DNA of 64,000 nt from Nocardioides sp. QY071 (GCF_029961765.1 NZ_CP124681.1:3224001-3288000); one strand, 5' to 3'; positions 43,960 through 52,680 are shown, counted from the first letter of the stretch. Notes: a model not told the origin generated them from the letters alone. Numbers and translations are program-made.

Positions 43960-44130
43960 TTGACAACACCGCTCGGTCGCAGCCAGCGAGGCGCCACCGC
44001 CGTCGAGTACGGCCTCCTGGTGGCGCTGCTCGCCGCGGTGATCGTCTTCGCCGTGGTGCTGTTCGGAGGCGGTGTCGGCGATCTCTTCGAGAACACCAAC
44101 GCCAGCTTCGACTCCGCCATCACTCCGTAG
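43960..44130 (+). CDS. flp: Flp-type IVb pilin, copy 2 (TTG start)
   Basis: The 56-residue product starts at TTG 43960 with GGGAGA 6-11 bases upstream (TTGGGAGACGACATTG). The leader TTPLGRSQRG precedes ATAVEYGLLVALLAAVIVFAV, with the same cleavage Gly, Glu+5 and Tyr as copy 1. The mature tail (FGGGVGDLFENTNASFDSAI) differs from copy 1, so the two may be major and minor pilins. No ATG or GTG is available in frame. Its end overlaps the convergent M48 gene by 11 bases. Confidence 0.85.
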   Translation: MTTPLGRSQRGATAVEYGLLVALLAAVIVFAVVLFGGGVGDLFENTNASFDSAITP

Positions 44131-45382
44131 CGCGCGTCTCGAACTGGTTGGCCAGCCCGATCCGCTGCAGCACCGTCGGGTGCGAGCCGAACCACCACTG
44201 CGACCACGCCGGAGGTGTGGGGTCGGCATGGGACCGCAGTGCCAGACGGCGCTGGAGGTCGACGAACGCCTGGGGGGCGTTGGTCACCGCCAGCGCCGTC
44301 TGGTCCGCCCGGGTCTCGATCGCCCGGCTGATCCCGTTCTGCAGCGGCGCGACCAGGAACGTCGCGATCGCGACCAGTGCCAGCACCCGCGGCACCGCGG
44401 ACACCTCGTCCCCCGCGTCCCCCGAGTCCCCCGCCCGGTCCCGGCGCGGGACGGCCAGCAGGAAGCCGAGCAGCCCGACGCCGAGGGCGGCACCCGCCGC
44501 GCCGAGCAGCGTGCCGGTGAGGACGTCGTCGTACTTCGCATGGGCGAGCTCGTGAGCGACGACCGAGAGCGTCTCGTCGGTGGGCGTGCCGGTCACGAGA
44601 GTGTCGTAGAGCACCACCCGGCGGCTGTCGCCGAAGCCGGAGACGTACGCGTTGAGCGTCGTCGTGCGCCGCGACGCGTCGGCCACCAGCACGTCGTCGA
44701 CGTGGACCCTCTCCGCGTCGGCGAGCGACAGCACCTGGCTGCGCAGCGGACCTTCGGGCAGTGAGTCGAACGAGTTGAAGACCGGCTCGACCACCAACGG
44801 GTAGGCGAACGAGCCGAGCATCACGAGGACCGCCGCGGCGAGCCCGGCCACGGCCGGCCACAGGCGTGGCAGCCGGCGCATGCAGGCGACGAGCGCGGCC
44901 ACCGCGATCGAGGTGCTGACGACGGTGACCAGGTAGCCCTTGACCTGGTCGACGCCCCAGTCGGCCCAGGTGCCCGCGACCAGGCCCTCGGTGAGTCCGA
45001 GGCGGCGCAGCGCGATCCCGAACGGCAGCGTGACCAGCTCGCCGGCCAGGGCGAGGCCCGCGACCACGACGACGACCCGGACCCACCACCACCCGCGCAA
45101 CCGGGCCGCCCAGCGCCGGCCGACCGGTCCGAAGCCCAGCCAGGCGGCGACGGCCAGGGAGACCGCCAGCCGCGACCAGCTCCAGATCCGGCCCCAGAGC
45201 GCATAGTGCTCGCCCCGGTCGATCTGTGCGCGGGTGAACACCGACGATGCCGTCACCGGGTCGGGCAGGCCGCCGGGGACCGGGTGCCACGGGACGCGCG
45301 TCGCGGCGACCAGGACGAAGGCGGCGGCCCCCACCAGCACGGTGCCCAGCGCGACCCTGCGCACCGCCGATCGGTCGTCCAC
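44120..45382 (-). CDS. M48-family (Ste24/HtpX-like) membrane metalloprotease
   Basis: The 420-residue protein has about seven membrane helices and the zinc motif HELAHAKYDD. The third ligand Glu lies in AIETRADQTAL. ANAYVSGFG-type sequence (TTTLNAYVSGFGDSRRVVLYDTLV) precedes the motif, typical of Ste24-like CAAX proteases and membrane quality-control enzymes. GTG 45382 is used. It follows the gluzincin lipoprotein gene by 5 bases on the same strand. Confidence 0.9.
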   Translation of the reverse strand: MDDRSAVRRVALGTVLVGAAAFVLVAATRVPWHPVPGGLPDPVTASSVFTRAQIDRGEHYALWGRIWSWSRLAVSLAVAAWLGFGPVGRRWAARLRGWWWVRVVVVVAGLALAGELVTLPFGIALRRLGLTEGLVAGTWADWGVDQVKGYLVTVVSTSIAVAALVACMRRLPRLWPAVAGLAAAVLVMLGSFAYPLVVEPVFNSFDSLPEGPLRSQVLSLADAERVHVDDVLVADASRRTTTLNAYVSGFGDSRRVVLYDTLVTGTPTDETLSVVAHELAHAKYDDVLTGTLLGAAGAALGVGLLGFLLAVPRRDRAGDSGDAGDEVSAVPRVLALVAIATFLVAPLQNGISRAIETRADQTALAVTNAPQAFVDLQRRLALRSHADPTPPAWSQWWFGSHPTVLQRIGLANQFETRATE

Positions 45383-45387
45383 GACAG

Positions 45388-46587
45388 TCAGCCTGCCACG
45401 CCGGGCAACGAGCGGAGCCGCTCCTGCCACGCGGCGGTGAGCTCGGCCTCGGTCCAGCCGGCGTGCTCGCGCAGCGCGGCGGCGAGCTCGCCGCCGTCGC
45501 GCACCTGCTCGTAGAGGTCGACCAGCGCCCGTTCGCCCGCGTGGTCGGCAAGTGTCACGCAGACCAGCCAGGCGGCCTCGTAGACGCCGCCGAGGTGGCT
45601 CGCCGTCGGGTCGAACTCGCTGTCCGGCGGCAGCGTCTTGGGCGTCCCGTCCTTGCGGACCTCGGTGGCGACCTGGCCGGCGGTCTTGGTGAGCGGCAGG
45701 TCGACGTCGCGCAGCGCGACGTAGTCGGCGAAGCCCTCGACCAGCCACAGCGGCGCCTGACGCGCGCCGACCGCGTCGGTGAGCGCGTGCACGGCCTCGT
45801 GGGTCATCACGACCTGCGCCGCGACGGGGTCGAGGTCGTCGTACACGCTGCGGTTGAGGAACACGTGCACCGGGCTGCCCGCGGCCTGTGAGCCGTCGAC
45901 CGGTGCGGTGACGGCGGCGATCGCGGAGTACTGCCCGGGTGCGGTGTCGAGCGTGCGCTGCAGGCCGTCGGGATCGGCGGGCACCTCGACGACGAGCCCG
46001 GCCTGGCCGGGGACGACGGCGCGCACCTGCGTGACGGCGCGCCGCGCCGCCGCGAGGTATGCCGGAGCCCGGGCCGGGTCGCCGGCCACCGAGACGAGCA
46101 CGTCACCTGCGCGCTCGACGGCGAGCGGGCCCGACAGCCACAGCGGGAGCCGAGCACCAGTGCCGCCGATCGCGGCGATCGAGGCGCCGTGCCCGGCGAA
46201 GGAGACCGGGAGCTCGGTGCGCGCCGACGCGGCGTCGTGCCCGTCGACACGCCAGGTCACCGCGACCTGGCCGTCCCAGCCGTCGGCGCCGGTGGTGCGA
46301 CCCGTCTCGGTGACGTAGCGCAGGGTGACGTCGGTGAGTCCGAGCGCGCCCGCGTTGGTGACGACCGCGGCCAGCAGGTCGCGGCTGCGCGCGTCGGCAC
46401 CGAGGTCGGCCGCGGCCGAGGTGTCACCGGCCGAGATCGCGTCCTGCAGCGCAGCCAGGGTCTGCGCCGCTGCCGCGGGATCGGCGGCGTCGCTGGTCCT
46501 CGCCGGCGGCGGGGCGACGTACTCGTCCTTCGAGCACGCCCCGGTGCCGAGCGCGACGACCAGCAGCGCGGCCGCGAGCGGCCTCAC
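45388..46587 (-). CDS. lipoprotein with gluzincin-type zinc-binding motif
   Basis: The 399-residue protein begins with a lipobox signal (LLVVALGTGAC, Cys18). The region to about residue 250 is a nuclear-transport-factor-like or helical domain. The C-terminal domain has HEAVHALTD (HExxH) and VEGFADYVAL with the third Glu ligand, matching zinc-dependent secreted peptidases. The conserved Glu of HEAVH is present, so catalysis is possible. GTG 46587 overlaps the NlpC/P60 stop (GTGA). Confidence 0.8.
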   Translation of the reverse strand: MRPLAAALLVVALGTGACSKDEYVAPPPARTSDAADPAAAAQTLAALQDAISAGDTSAAADLGADARSRDLLAAVVTNAGALGLTDVTLRYVTETGRTTGADGWDGQVAVTWRVDGHDAASARTELPVSFAGHGASIAAIGGTGARLPLWLSGPLAVERAGDVLVSVAGDPARAPAYLAAARRAVTQVRAVVPGQAGLVVEVPADPDGLQRTLDTAPGQYSAIAAVTAPVDGSQAAGSPVHVFLNRSVYDDLDPVAAQVVMTHEAVHALTDAVGARQAPLWLVEGFADYVALRDVDLPLTKTAGQVATEVRKDGTPKTLPPDSEFDPTASHLGGVYEAAWLVCVTLADHAGERALVDLYEQVRDGGELAAALREHAGWTEAELTAAWQERLRSLPGVAG

Positions 46588-47579
46588 CCAGGCCGGACCG
46601 CTCCGGCGTAGGGCATCTCGTCGAGGTCGGAGACCTTGACGCCGGCGCCCGGGTTGGCCGCGTGCACGATCAGGCCGTTGCCGAGGTAGATCCCGACGTG
46701 GCTGATCGGGCTGTAGTAGAAGACGAGGTCGCCCGCCTGCAGGTCGCTCTTGGCGATGTGGGCGCCGCTGCCGTACTGGGCGCGCGAGGAGTGCGGCAGG
46801 CTCACGCCGGCCTGGGCGTAGGCCATCATCGTCAGGCCGGAGCAGTCGAAGGCGTTGGGCCCGGCGGCACCCCACACGTAGGCGTCGCCGACCTGGGCGA
46901 GGGCGTACTTGATCGCCGCGGCCGCGCGGCCGCTGGCCGGGATGGTCGCGGGGTCGATCGGGCGACCGGCGTTGCGGGAGAGGAACTCGGCACGCTGCTC
47001 GGCCTCGAGCTGCGAGAGCAGGTCCTTGGCCTCGGCCAGCTTGGCGTCGGCGGTCTTCTTCTCCTCCGCGAGCGTCGCCTTGAGCTCCTTGATGTCGGAG
47101 CGGCGCTTCTCGGTCTGGTCCTTGCGGATGTCGTAGGCCTCGAGCTCGTCGCCGTAGTCGGCGAGGAGCGAGTCCTGGATCCCCTCGACCGTCGACATGG
47201 TGGAGAGCTGGTCGAGGAAGCCCTGCGTGTCGGAGGACAGCAGGTCGCCGGTCGCACCGAGGTTGCCGGACTGGTACTGCTGGATGAGCGAGTCGCGCAC
47301 GTCGGAGCGGACACCGTCGAGGGCGTCGCCCTGGCGGGACTGGTCCGACTCGAGGGACGACAGGTCGCTGTCGAGCTCGGTGAGCTCGAACTCGGCGTCG
47401 TTGTAGCGCTCGGCGGCCTGCTCGGACTCGTGGAAGAGCCGGTCGACCCGGGCCTTGACGGTCTCGATGTCGGGCTCGGCCTGAGCGGGGCTCGGCGTCC
47501 CGCTGATCGACAGCGTGATCGCTCCGGTGACGGCGAGTGCCGCGAGCGCGGCGGTAGTGCGTGTCCGGCCGTTCAGCAC
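46584..47579 (-). CDS. secreted NlpC/P60 peptidoglycan hydrolase with coiled coil (RipC-like)
   Basis: The 331-residue enzyme has a signal peptide (cut near AQAEP, about 34), a long coiled coil (40-210) and an NlpC/P60 domain (215-331): catalytic Cys in AFDCSGLTMMAY, His in SHVGIYLG and a third residue in VHAANPG. It should cleave peptidoglycan stem peptides during cell division; the coiled coil probably controls it, as FtsX does for RipC. GTG 47579 has AGAGGGGA upstream. A c-di-AMP riboswitch precedes it. Confidence 0.93.
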   Translation of the reverse strand: MLNGRTRTTAALAALAVTGAITLSISGTPSPAQAEPDIETVKARVDRLFHESEQAAERYNDAEFELTELDSDLSSLESDQSRQGDALDGVRSDVRDSLIQQYQSGNLGATGDLLSSDTQGFLDQLSTMSTVEGIQDSLLADYGDELEAYDIRKDQTEKRRSDIKELKATLAEEKKTADAKLAEAKDLLSQLEAEQRAEFLSRNAGRPIDPATIPASGRAAAAIKYALAQVGDAYVWGAAGPNAFDCSGLTMMAYAQAGVSLPHSSRAQYGSGAHIAKSDLQAGDLVFYYSPISHVGIYLGNGLIVHAANPGAGVKVSDLDEMPYAGAVRPG

Positions 47580-47599
47580 GAGCTGGCGGTCCCCTCTGG

Positions 47600-47790
47600 T
47601 GTCGTACGCCTACCGGGTGAGCTGACGGATTCGGGCACGACTCGCCCTACCCGCACTCCTCGCGCCGGCGGTGGTCCGGTCGAACCCTCGCCCTCGCGCC
47701 TCGTGCGGGATTCACCCCAGAGTGGTTGGTTCCCCGGCTCCGGATCCCCGAGTGGATCCGGACTCAGCGCGGCGTCCGCGCGGGTCGTCG
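47600..47790 (-). promoter_or_regulatory. c-di-AMP riboswitch (ydaO/yuaA type)
   Basis: On the minus strand the leader contains, in order, GCGCTGAGTCCGGATCC, GGAGCCGGGGAACCAA, GGGGTGAATC, GGCGAGGGTTCGACC and CCCGAATCCGTCAGCTCACC-CGGTAGGCG. This is the conserved block order of the ydaO riboswitch in front of actinobacterial cell-wall hydrolase genes. Ligand binding normally turns off the downstream gene. The exact ends are approximate. It lies 21 bases before the start of the NlpC/P60 gene. Confidence 0.88.
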
Positions 47791-47818
47791 ACCCACTTCC
47801 TCGGACACCTGAGGGAGC

Positions 47819-47824
47819 AGCCTA
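47819..47824 (-). promoter_or_regulatory. candidate -10 box (TAGGCT) of the riboswitch leader
   Basis: TAGGCT on the minus strand would start transcription near 47812, just ahead of the riboswitch. It is the only good -10 candidate between the CRP-like site and the riboswitch. Confidence 0.4.
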
Positions 47825-47887
47825 GTCGTGGCTCCCGGCGGCACCAAACCGGTCGAGGGCGTGTTGTGGACGATTGCACGCAACAGC

Positions 47888-47903
47888 TGTCACGTGAGTC
47901 ACA
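47888..47903. promoter_or_regulatory. CRP-like binding site
   Basis: Read on the minus strand the site is TGTGACTCACGTGACA, one mismatch from TGTGA-N6-TCACA. It lies about 84 bases upstream of the predicted transcription start of the NlpC/P60 leader, a distance seen for class I activation. Streptomyces rpfA, also a wall hydrolase gene with this riboswitch, is known to be Crp-activated. Confidence 0.45.
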
Positions 47904-47951
47904 CCAGCCCCTCCGGTCACGGCAGGTCCGCCTCGGTCGGCTCAGGTCGGC

Positions 47952-48155
47952 TCAGGCCGACTCGACCTGGGGACCGTCGACCGGCTGGACCAGCCGCAGG
48001 GGCGGCACCAGCCCTCCGTCGGCCAGCGCCTCGAGGGCGGCCATCTCGTCGTCGCCGATCACCAGCTCGGGCGGTGGCCCGAGCAGCACCGTCACCACGC
48101 AGTCGTGGCAGGCCAGGCCTCGCACCACACAGGTGTCGCAGTCGATCCTCGTCAT
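47952..48155 (-). CDS. small cysteine-rich conserved actinobacterial protein
   Basis: The 67-residue product begins RIDCDTCVVRGLACHDCVVTVLLGPP, with cysteines in CxxC and CxxC pairs that may bind a metal. The rest is helical and hydrophobic (DDEMAALEALADGGLVPPLRL). ATG 48155 was chosen from family resemblance; GTG 48185 would add ten residues. No ribosome site is clear for either. It lies between the NlpC promoter region and the divergent UvrC-like gene. Confidence 0.65.
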   Translation of the reverse strand: MTRIDCDTCVVRGLACHDCVVTVLLGPPPELVIGDDEMAALEALADGGLVPPLRLVQPVDGPQVESA

Positions 48156-48243
48156 GTCCGCGAGGGTGGCAGAGCGGTCCGACACAAAGCCCGCGCCGGG
48201 TCCCCGGACCGCGCGGCTCCCGGGATGCGTCGGAGGTGGCGCC

Positions 48244-48249
48244 TACCGT
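48244..48249 (+). promoter_or_regulatory. -10 box (TACCGT) of the UvrC-like exonuclease gene
   Basis: TACCGT ends 8 bases before ATG 48257 with no ribosome site, which suggests a leaderless start. Confidence 0.45.
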
Positions 48250-48256
48250 CGCTCCC

Positions 48257-49972
48257 ATGACCGCAGCACCGCTCGCCCCCCGGTGGGATGCGCAGCGCGG
48301 CTTCGACGAGCTCGGCCGCCCCCTCCACGACGTGACCTTCTGCGTCGTCGACCTCGAGACTACCGGCGGCTCGGTGGCCGACGGCGACATGATCACCGAG
48401 ATCGGCGCGGTCAAGGTCCGCGGTGGCGAGGTGCTGGGCGAGTTCCAGACCCTGGTCAACCCGCACGCCGCGATCCCGGCCTTCATCGCGGTCCTGACCG
48501 GGATCACCAACGGCATGGTCGCCGACGCCCCGCCGATCGAGTCCGCCCTGCCGGCCTTCCTCGAGTTCGCCGCCGGGTCCGTCCTGGTCGCCCACAACGC
48601 CCGCTTCGACGTGGGCTTCCTGCGCCACTTCGCGCGCGAGCAGGACATCGCCTGGCCCGACTTCGAGGTGCTCGACACGGTCAAGCTGGCCCGCCACGTG
48701 GTGACCCGCGACGAGGCGCCCAACCACAAGCTGTCCTCGCTGGCCCGGGTCTTCCGCGCCGGCACCACCCCCAACCACCGGGCGCTCGCTGACGCCCGGG
48801 CCACCGTCGACGTGCTGCACGGCCTGATGGAGCGCCTCGGCGGGCTCGGCGTGCAGACCCTCGAGGAGCTGCAGGGCTACTCCAGCAAGGTCGCGAGCGC
48901 CGCCCGCCGCAAGCGCCACCTCGCCGAGCACCTCCCCCACGCCCCCGGCGTCTACCTGTTCCGCGACGACAGCGCCCGGGTCCTCTACATCGGTACGTCG
49001 CGCGACCTGCGCCGTCGGGTCCGCAGCTACTTCACCGCCTCGGAGAAGCGCACCCGGATCGGCGAGATGGTCCAGATCGCCTCGTCGGTCAGCGGCGTCG
49101 AGTGCGCGACGCCGCTGGAGGCCTCGGTGCGCGAGCTGCGCCTGATCGCCGAGCACAAGCCGCCCTACAACCGGCGCTCCCGCCATCCCGAGAAGGTCAC
49201 CTGGCTCAAGCTGACCCGCGAGCCGTGGCCGCGGCTCTCCCTGGTCAAGCGGGTCCTCGACGACGACGCCGACTACCTCGGACCGTTCTCCTCGCGGGCG
49301 GCGGCGGAGAGCTCGCTGGCCGCACTGCACGAGGTGTTCCCGATCCGCCAGTGCAACGACCGCTTCGGCCGGCAGCCGCAGCGCAGTGCCTGCGTGCTGG
49401 CCGAGATGGAGCGCTGCCTGTCCCCCTGCGACGGCAGTGTCGACCCGCAGACCTACGCGGCCGTCGTACGCCAGCTCAGGGACACGCTGCTCACCCGGCC
49501 CGACGACGTCGTCGACCTGGTCCACGCCCGGATGTCGGCCCTGGCCGACCAGGAGCGCTTCGAGGAGGCGGCCCACCATCGCGACCGGCTCGCCGACTTC
49601 GTCCGCGCGGCCGCCCGCACCCAGCGCCTCACCGCGCTGACCGGCTGCCCCGAGGTGGTCGCCGCCCGCCGCGAGGACGACGGCCGCTGGGCCGTCCACG
49701 TGGTGCGCCACGGCCGGCTCGCCGCCGCCGGCGTGATCCCGTCCGGCGCCGACGCGGTCGCGTACGTCGACGGCCTGCGCGCATCGGCCGAGACCGTGCT
49801 GCCCACGATCGGTCCGACCCCCGCGGCGACCGCGGAGGAGTCCGAGCGCATCCTGCGCTGGCTGGAGTCGCCCGGCGTCCGGCTGGTCGAGGTGGTCGGC
49901 GAATGGGCTTGTCCGGTGCAGGGCGCGGGGCGCCACGCCACGACTCTGCTGACCACTACTGTGACCCCATGA
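48257..49972 (+). CDS. DEDDh exonuclease fused to UvrC-like GIY-YIG domain (Rv2191 type)
   Basis: The 571-residue protein has a DnaQ-type exonuclease domain (FCVVDLETTGGS, HNARFDVGFL, NHRALADARATVD; residues 25-195). A UvrC N-terminal GIY-YIG domain follows (GVYLFRDDSARVLYIGTSRDLRRRVRSYF) with LIAEHKPPYNRR, then UvrC-like coiled and Cys-containing parts (RQCNDRFGRQPQRSACVLAEMERCLSPC). The C-terminal RNase H and HhH parts of UvrC are absent. It probably acts in DNA repair. The M. tuberculosis counterpart Rv2191 is about 645 residues as I recall. Confidence 0.92.
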   Translation: MTAAPLAPRWDAQRGFDELGRPLHDVTFCVVDLETTGGSVADGDMITEIGAVKVRGGEVLGEFQTLVNPHAAIPAFIAVLTGITNGMVADAPPIESALPAFLEFAAGSVLVAHNARFDVGFLRHFAREQDIAWPDFEVLDTVKLARHVVTRDEAPNHKLSSLARVFRAGTTPNHRALADARATVDVLHGLMERLGGLGVQTLEELQGYSSKVASAARRKRHLAEHLPHAPGVYLFRDDSARVLYIGTSRDLRRRVRSYFTASEKRTRIGEMVQIASSVSGVECATPLEASVRELRLIAEHKPPYNRRSRHPEKVTWLKLTREPWPRLSLVKRVLDDDADYLGPFSSRAAAESSLAALHEVFPIRQCNDRFGRQPQRSACVLAEMERCLSPCDGSVDPQTYAAVVRQLRDTLLTRPDDVVDLVHARMSALADQERFEEAAHHRDRLADFVRAAARTQRLTALTGCPEVVAARREDDGRWAVHVVRHGRLAAAGVIPSGADAVAYVDGLRASAETVLPTIGPTPAATAEESERILRWLESPGVRLVEVVGEWACPVQGAGRHATTLLTTTVTP

Positions 49973-50247
49973 TCACCGCCATCGTCTTCGTCCAGGCCGA
50001 GACCGCCCGGATCCCGGAGGTCGCCGAGGCGATCGCGGCGCTCGAGGGCGTCAGCGAGGTCTACTCCGTCACCGGCCAGATCGACCTGATCGCGCTGGTC
50101 CGGGTCAGCTCCCACGACGACATCGCCGCGGTGGTCGCCGACCGGCTCAACAAGGTCGACGGCGTCGTCGACACCGAGACCCACATCGCCTACCGGGCCT
50201 ACTCCCGCCACGACCTCGAGGCGGCGTTCTCGCTCGGCCTCGACTGA
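49969..50247 (+). CDS. stand-alone Lrp/AsnC ligand-binding (RAM) domain protein
   Basis: The 92-residue protein consists only of the RAM fold: AIVFVQAETARIPEVAEAIAALEGVSEVYSVTGQIDLIALVRV. There is no DNA-binding HTH. Such proteins may bind amino acids or modulate full-length Lrp proteins. ATG 49969 overlaps the exonuclease stop (ATGA), so it is coupled to that gene; trpD is nearby on the opposite strand. Confidence 0.88.
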   Translation: MITAIVFVQAETARIPEVAEAIAALEGVSEVYSVTGQIDLIALVRVSSHDDIAAVVADRLNKVDGVVDTETHIAYRAYSRHDLEAAFSLGLD

Positions 50248-50249
50248 GG

Positions 50250-51650
50250 ATGACCGACCGAGCCCGGAGCGAGCCGCGGTTCCCCCTGCTCGCCCGGGCC
50301 TACCCACCCGCCGTCGCGGTGCTCCTGGCGGTGCTGGTGATCGCGCTGGTGCGTCGTCCGCTGCGCGCCTTCGACACCTACTTCCACCTGCGCTTCGGCG
50401 AGGAGTTCCGGCACGACTGGTCGATCGCCCACCCGGGCCAGCTCAGCTCGGCATCCACCAACGACTGGGTCCCCACCCAGTGGCTGCCCCAGGTCGTGCT
50501 GTCCCAGCTCGACGACAGCTTCGGTACGACGGGCCTGGTGCTGGCGTTCGCCGTGCTGGTCGTCGCCTTCGCCACCGCGACCTACCTGCTGCTGCGCCGC
50601 CATGCCGGACCGTCGGTCGCGATCACCCTCACGGTGGTGGTCGTCCTTGGCTGCCTGCCCAGCCTGTCCCTGCGCCCGCAGCTGCTCAGCTACCTCTTCC
50701 TGGTGGCCGTGCTCGCCGCCTGGGACCGAGCGCGCGCCACCGGCCGGCCCCCGTGGGCGCTCGTCCCGCTCGGCTGGCTGTGGGCGACCTGCCACGGGAT
50801 GTGGATCATCGGCGTCGCGGCCAGCGCCCTGCTGGCGGTCCTGGTACTCGTCGAGCGGCGCCCGCGCCGGGCCCAGGCCCTCGCCCTGCTGGCCGTCCCG
50901 GCCGGCATGCTCCTCGCCGCGCTGGTGACACCGGTCGGCCCGCGGCTGCTGACGGCGGTGCTGCTCGTCAACTCGCGTGCCGACTACTTCGCCGAGTGGG
51001 CCGCCCCCGAGCTGCTCACGGTCCGTGCCGCTCCGGTGACCGTCCTCGCCGCGGCGGCAGTGCTCCTGCTCGTCAGGCGCCACGACGTGCGCCCCTACGA
51101 CCTCGGCCTGCTCGCGATGGGTGGGGCGTTCGCGCTCTACTCGGGCCGCACGCTGCCCCTCGCGCTGGTGACCCTGGCCGCACTCGTCGCCCCCGAGCTG
51201 GCCCGCCGGGGCGGGCACCGCCCGGTCCGGCGGCCCGAGCTGCTGGTCGCCCTCGGCCTGGCGGTCGCGGTCCTGGCCGTCGCGCCGACCCAGGACCTCG
51301 TCGACGACCCGGCCGACCGGGTCCGCCCGTTCGCCGAGCGGCTCGACGCGCTGCCACCGGGCACGCGGGTGCTGACCGACTGGCCGGTCGGCGGGGTGCT
51401 GCTGTGGCTGGAGCCGCGGCTCGACGTACCGCTGCACGGCTACGGCGACGTCTACACCGACGCCGAGCTCGAGCGGTACGCCGACCTCGACCACCTCGAG
51501 CCCGGCTGGGACCGGACGCTGGCCGAGCTCGACCCCGGGGTCGCCCTGCTCCCCGACGACTCACCCCTCGCCTACGCGCTCGAACACGACGGCTGGACGG
51601 TCGCGCAGCACACGTTGGAGCTGGTGCTGCTCGCTCCCCCGGCACGCTGA
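50250..51650 (+). CDS. polytopic membrane protein, GT-C-like, unknown function
   Basis: The 466-residue protein has about 11 membrane helices in its first 370 residues. An early extracytoplasmic loop holds acidic residues (FDTYFHLRFGEEF), and a Trp-rich segment WVPTQWLPQVV follows, as in GT-C or oligosaccharyl-transferase folds. The C-terminal ~95 residues are soluble (RVLTDWPVGGVLLWLEPRLD, HGYGDVYTDAELERY). That end also resembles the periplasmic domain of membrane glycosyltransferases, but the identity is not sure. It starts 2 bases past the RAM gene. Confidence 0.75.
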   Translation: MTDRARSEPRFPLLARAYPPAVAVLLAVLVIALVRRPLRAFDTYFHLRFGEEFRHDWSIAHPGQLSSASTNDWVPTQWLPQVVLSQLDDSFGTTGLVLAFAVLVVAFATATYLLLRRHAGPSVAITLTVVVVLGCLPSLSLRPQLLSYLFLVAVLAAWDRARATGRPPWALVPLGWLWATCHGMWIIGVAASALLAVLVLVERRPRRAQALALLAVPAGMLLAALVTPVGPRLLTAVLLVNSRADYFAEWAAPELLTVRAAPVTVLAAAAVLLLVRRHDVRPYDLGLLAMGGAFALYSGRTLPLALVTLAALVAPELARRGGHRPVRRPELLVALGLAVAVLAVAPTQDLVDDPADRVRPFAERLDALPPGTRVLTDWPVGGVLLWLEPRLDVPLHGYGDVYTDAELERYADLDHLEPGWDRTLAELDPGVALLPDDSPLAYALEHDGWTVAQHTLELVLLAPPAR

Positions 51651-51653
51651 GCG

Positions 51654-52679
51654 TCAGCGTCCGGCTGCGGCCACCCAGCGGTCCAGCGTCGCGCGCGCGG
51701 CCCCGGAGTCGATCGCCTCGCCGGCGCGGGCGATGCCGGCGAGGAGCGCCTCGTCGTACGGCGCCCCGGGGGCGTCGTAGACGGCGAGCGCGGCACCCGC
51801 GTTGAGCAGCACCGCGTCGCGCACCGGGCCGGTCTTGCCGTCGAGCAGGTCGCGGACCACGCCGGCGTTGTGCTGGGCGTCGCCGCCGCGCAGGTCCTCG
51901 GCGGTCGCCGGGGCGATGCCGAGGGCGGTCGGGTCGACGCTGACCTCGCTGACCTCGCCGCCGTGGACCTGCCACAGCCGCGAGGTGGTCGTCGTGGTGA
52001 GCTCGTCGAGCCCGTCGTCGCCGCGGAAAACCCAGGCGTCGACGCCGCGGCGCGCGAACACGCCGGCCATGACCGGGGCCAGCCTGGGGTCGGCGCAGCC
52101 GATCGCCTGGGCGGCCGGGCGGGTCGGGTTGGCGAGCGGGCCGAGCGCGTTGAACGCCGTACCGATGCCGAGCTCCTTGCGCGGGACCGCGGCGTGCCGC
52201 ATGGCCGGGTGGAAGGCGGCGGCGAAGCAGAAGGTGATCCCGGCCTCGTCGACGACCTCGGCGACCCGGGCCACCGGCAGGTCGAGCCGAACGCCGAGCG
52301 CCTCGAGGACGTCGGCGGTGCCGGCCTGCGAGGAGGCCGAGCGGTTGCCGTGCTTGACCACGCGCGCGCCGGCCCCGGCCGCGACGATCGCGGACATGGT
52401 CGAGATGTTGACCGAGAAGGAGCGGTCGCCGCCGGTACCGACCACGTCGAGCAGCCGCCCGCGGACGGAGATCGGGGTCATCACGGCGTACATCGCGTCG
52501 ACGAGGCCGGTGAGCTCGTCGATGGACTCCCCCTTCGCCCGAAGTGCGACCACGAAGCCCGCGATCTGGGCGGGGGTCGCCTCGCCGGCGAGGATCTGCC
52601 CCATAGCCCACGAGGACTGGGCGGGCGTCAGGTCCTCCCCGGCGACGAGGGCACCGAGGACGTCGGGCCAGGTCGCCAC
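51654..52679 (-). CDS. trpD: anthranilate phosphoribosyltransferase
   Basis: TrpD transfers phosphoribosyl from PRPP to anthranilate in tryptophan synthesis. The 341-residue protein has [51 protein letters not shown] and [18 protein letters not shown], all family signatures including the PRPP-binding GTGGD and the metal-binding DE region. GTG 52679 is separated by one base from the upstream receiver-like gene. M. tuberculosis has trpD at the same place (Rv2192c). Confidence 0.96.
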   Translation of the reverse strand: MATWPDVLGALVAGEDLTPAQSSWAMGQILAGEATPAQIAGFVVALRAKGESIDELTGLVDAMYAVMTPISVRGRLLDVVGTGGDRSFSVNISTMSAIVAAGAGARVVKHGNRSASSQAGTADVLEALGVRLDLPVARVAEVVDEAGITFCFAAAFHPAMRHAAVPRKELGIGTAFNALGPLANPTRPAAQAIGCADPRLAPVMAGVFARRGVDAWVFRGDDGLDELTTTTTSRLWQVHGGEVSEVSVDPTALGIAPATAEDLRGGDAQHNAGVVRDLLDGKTGPVRDAVLLNAGAALAVYDAPGAPYDEALLAGIARAGEAIDSGAARATLDRWVAAAGR

Positions 52680-52680
52680 G

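Noticed and set aside
44131..44230. Separate small frame upstream of the M48 protease end
   Set aside because: It lies wholly within the protease coding sequence on the opposite strand and has no start signals.
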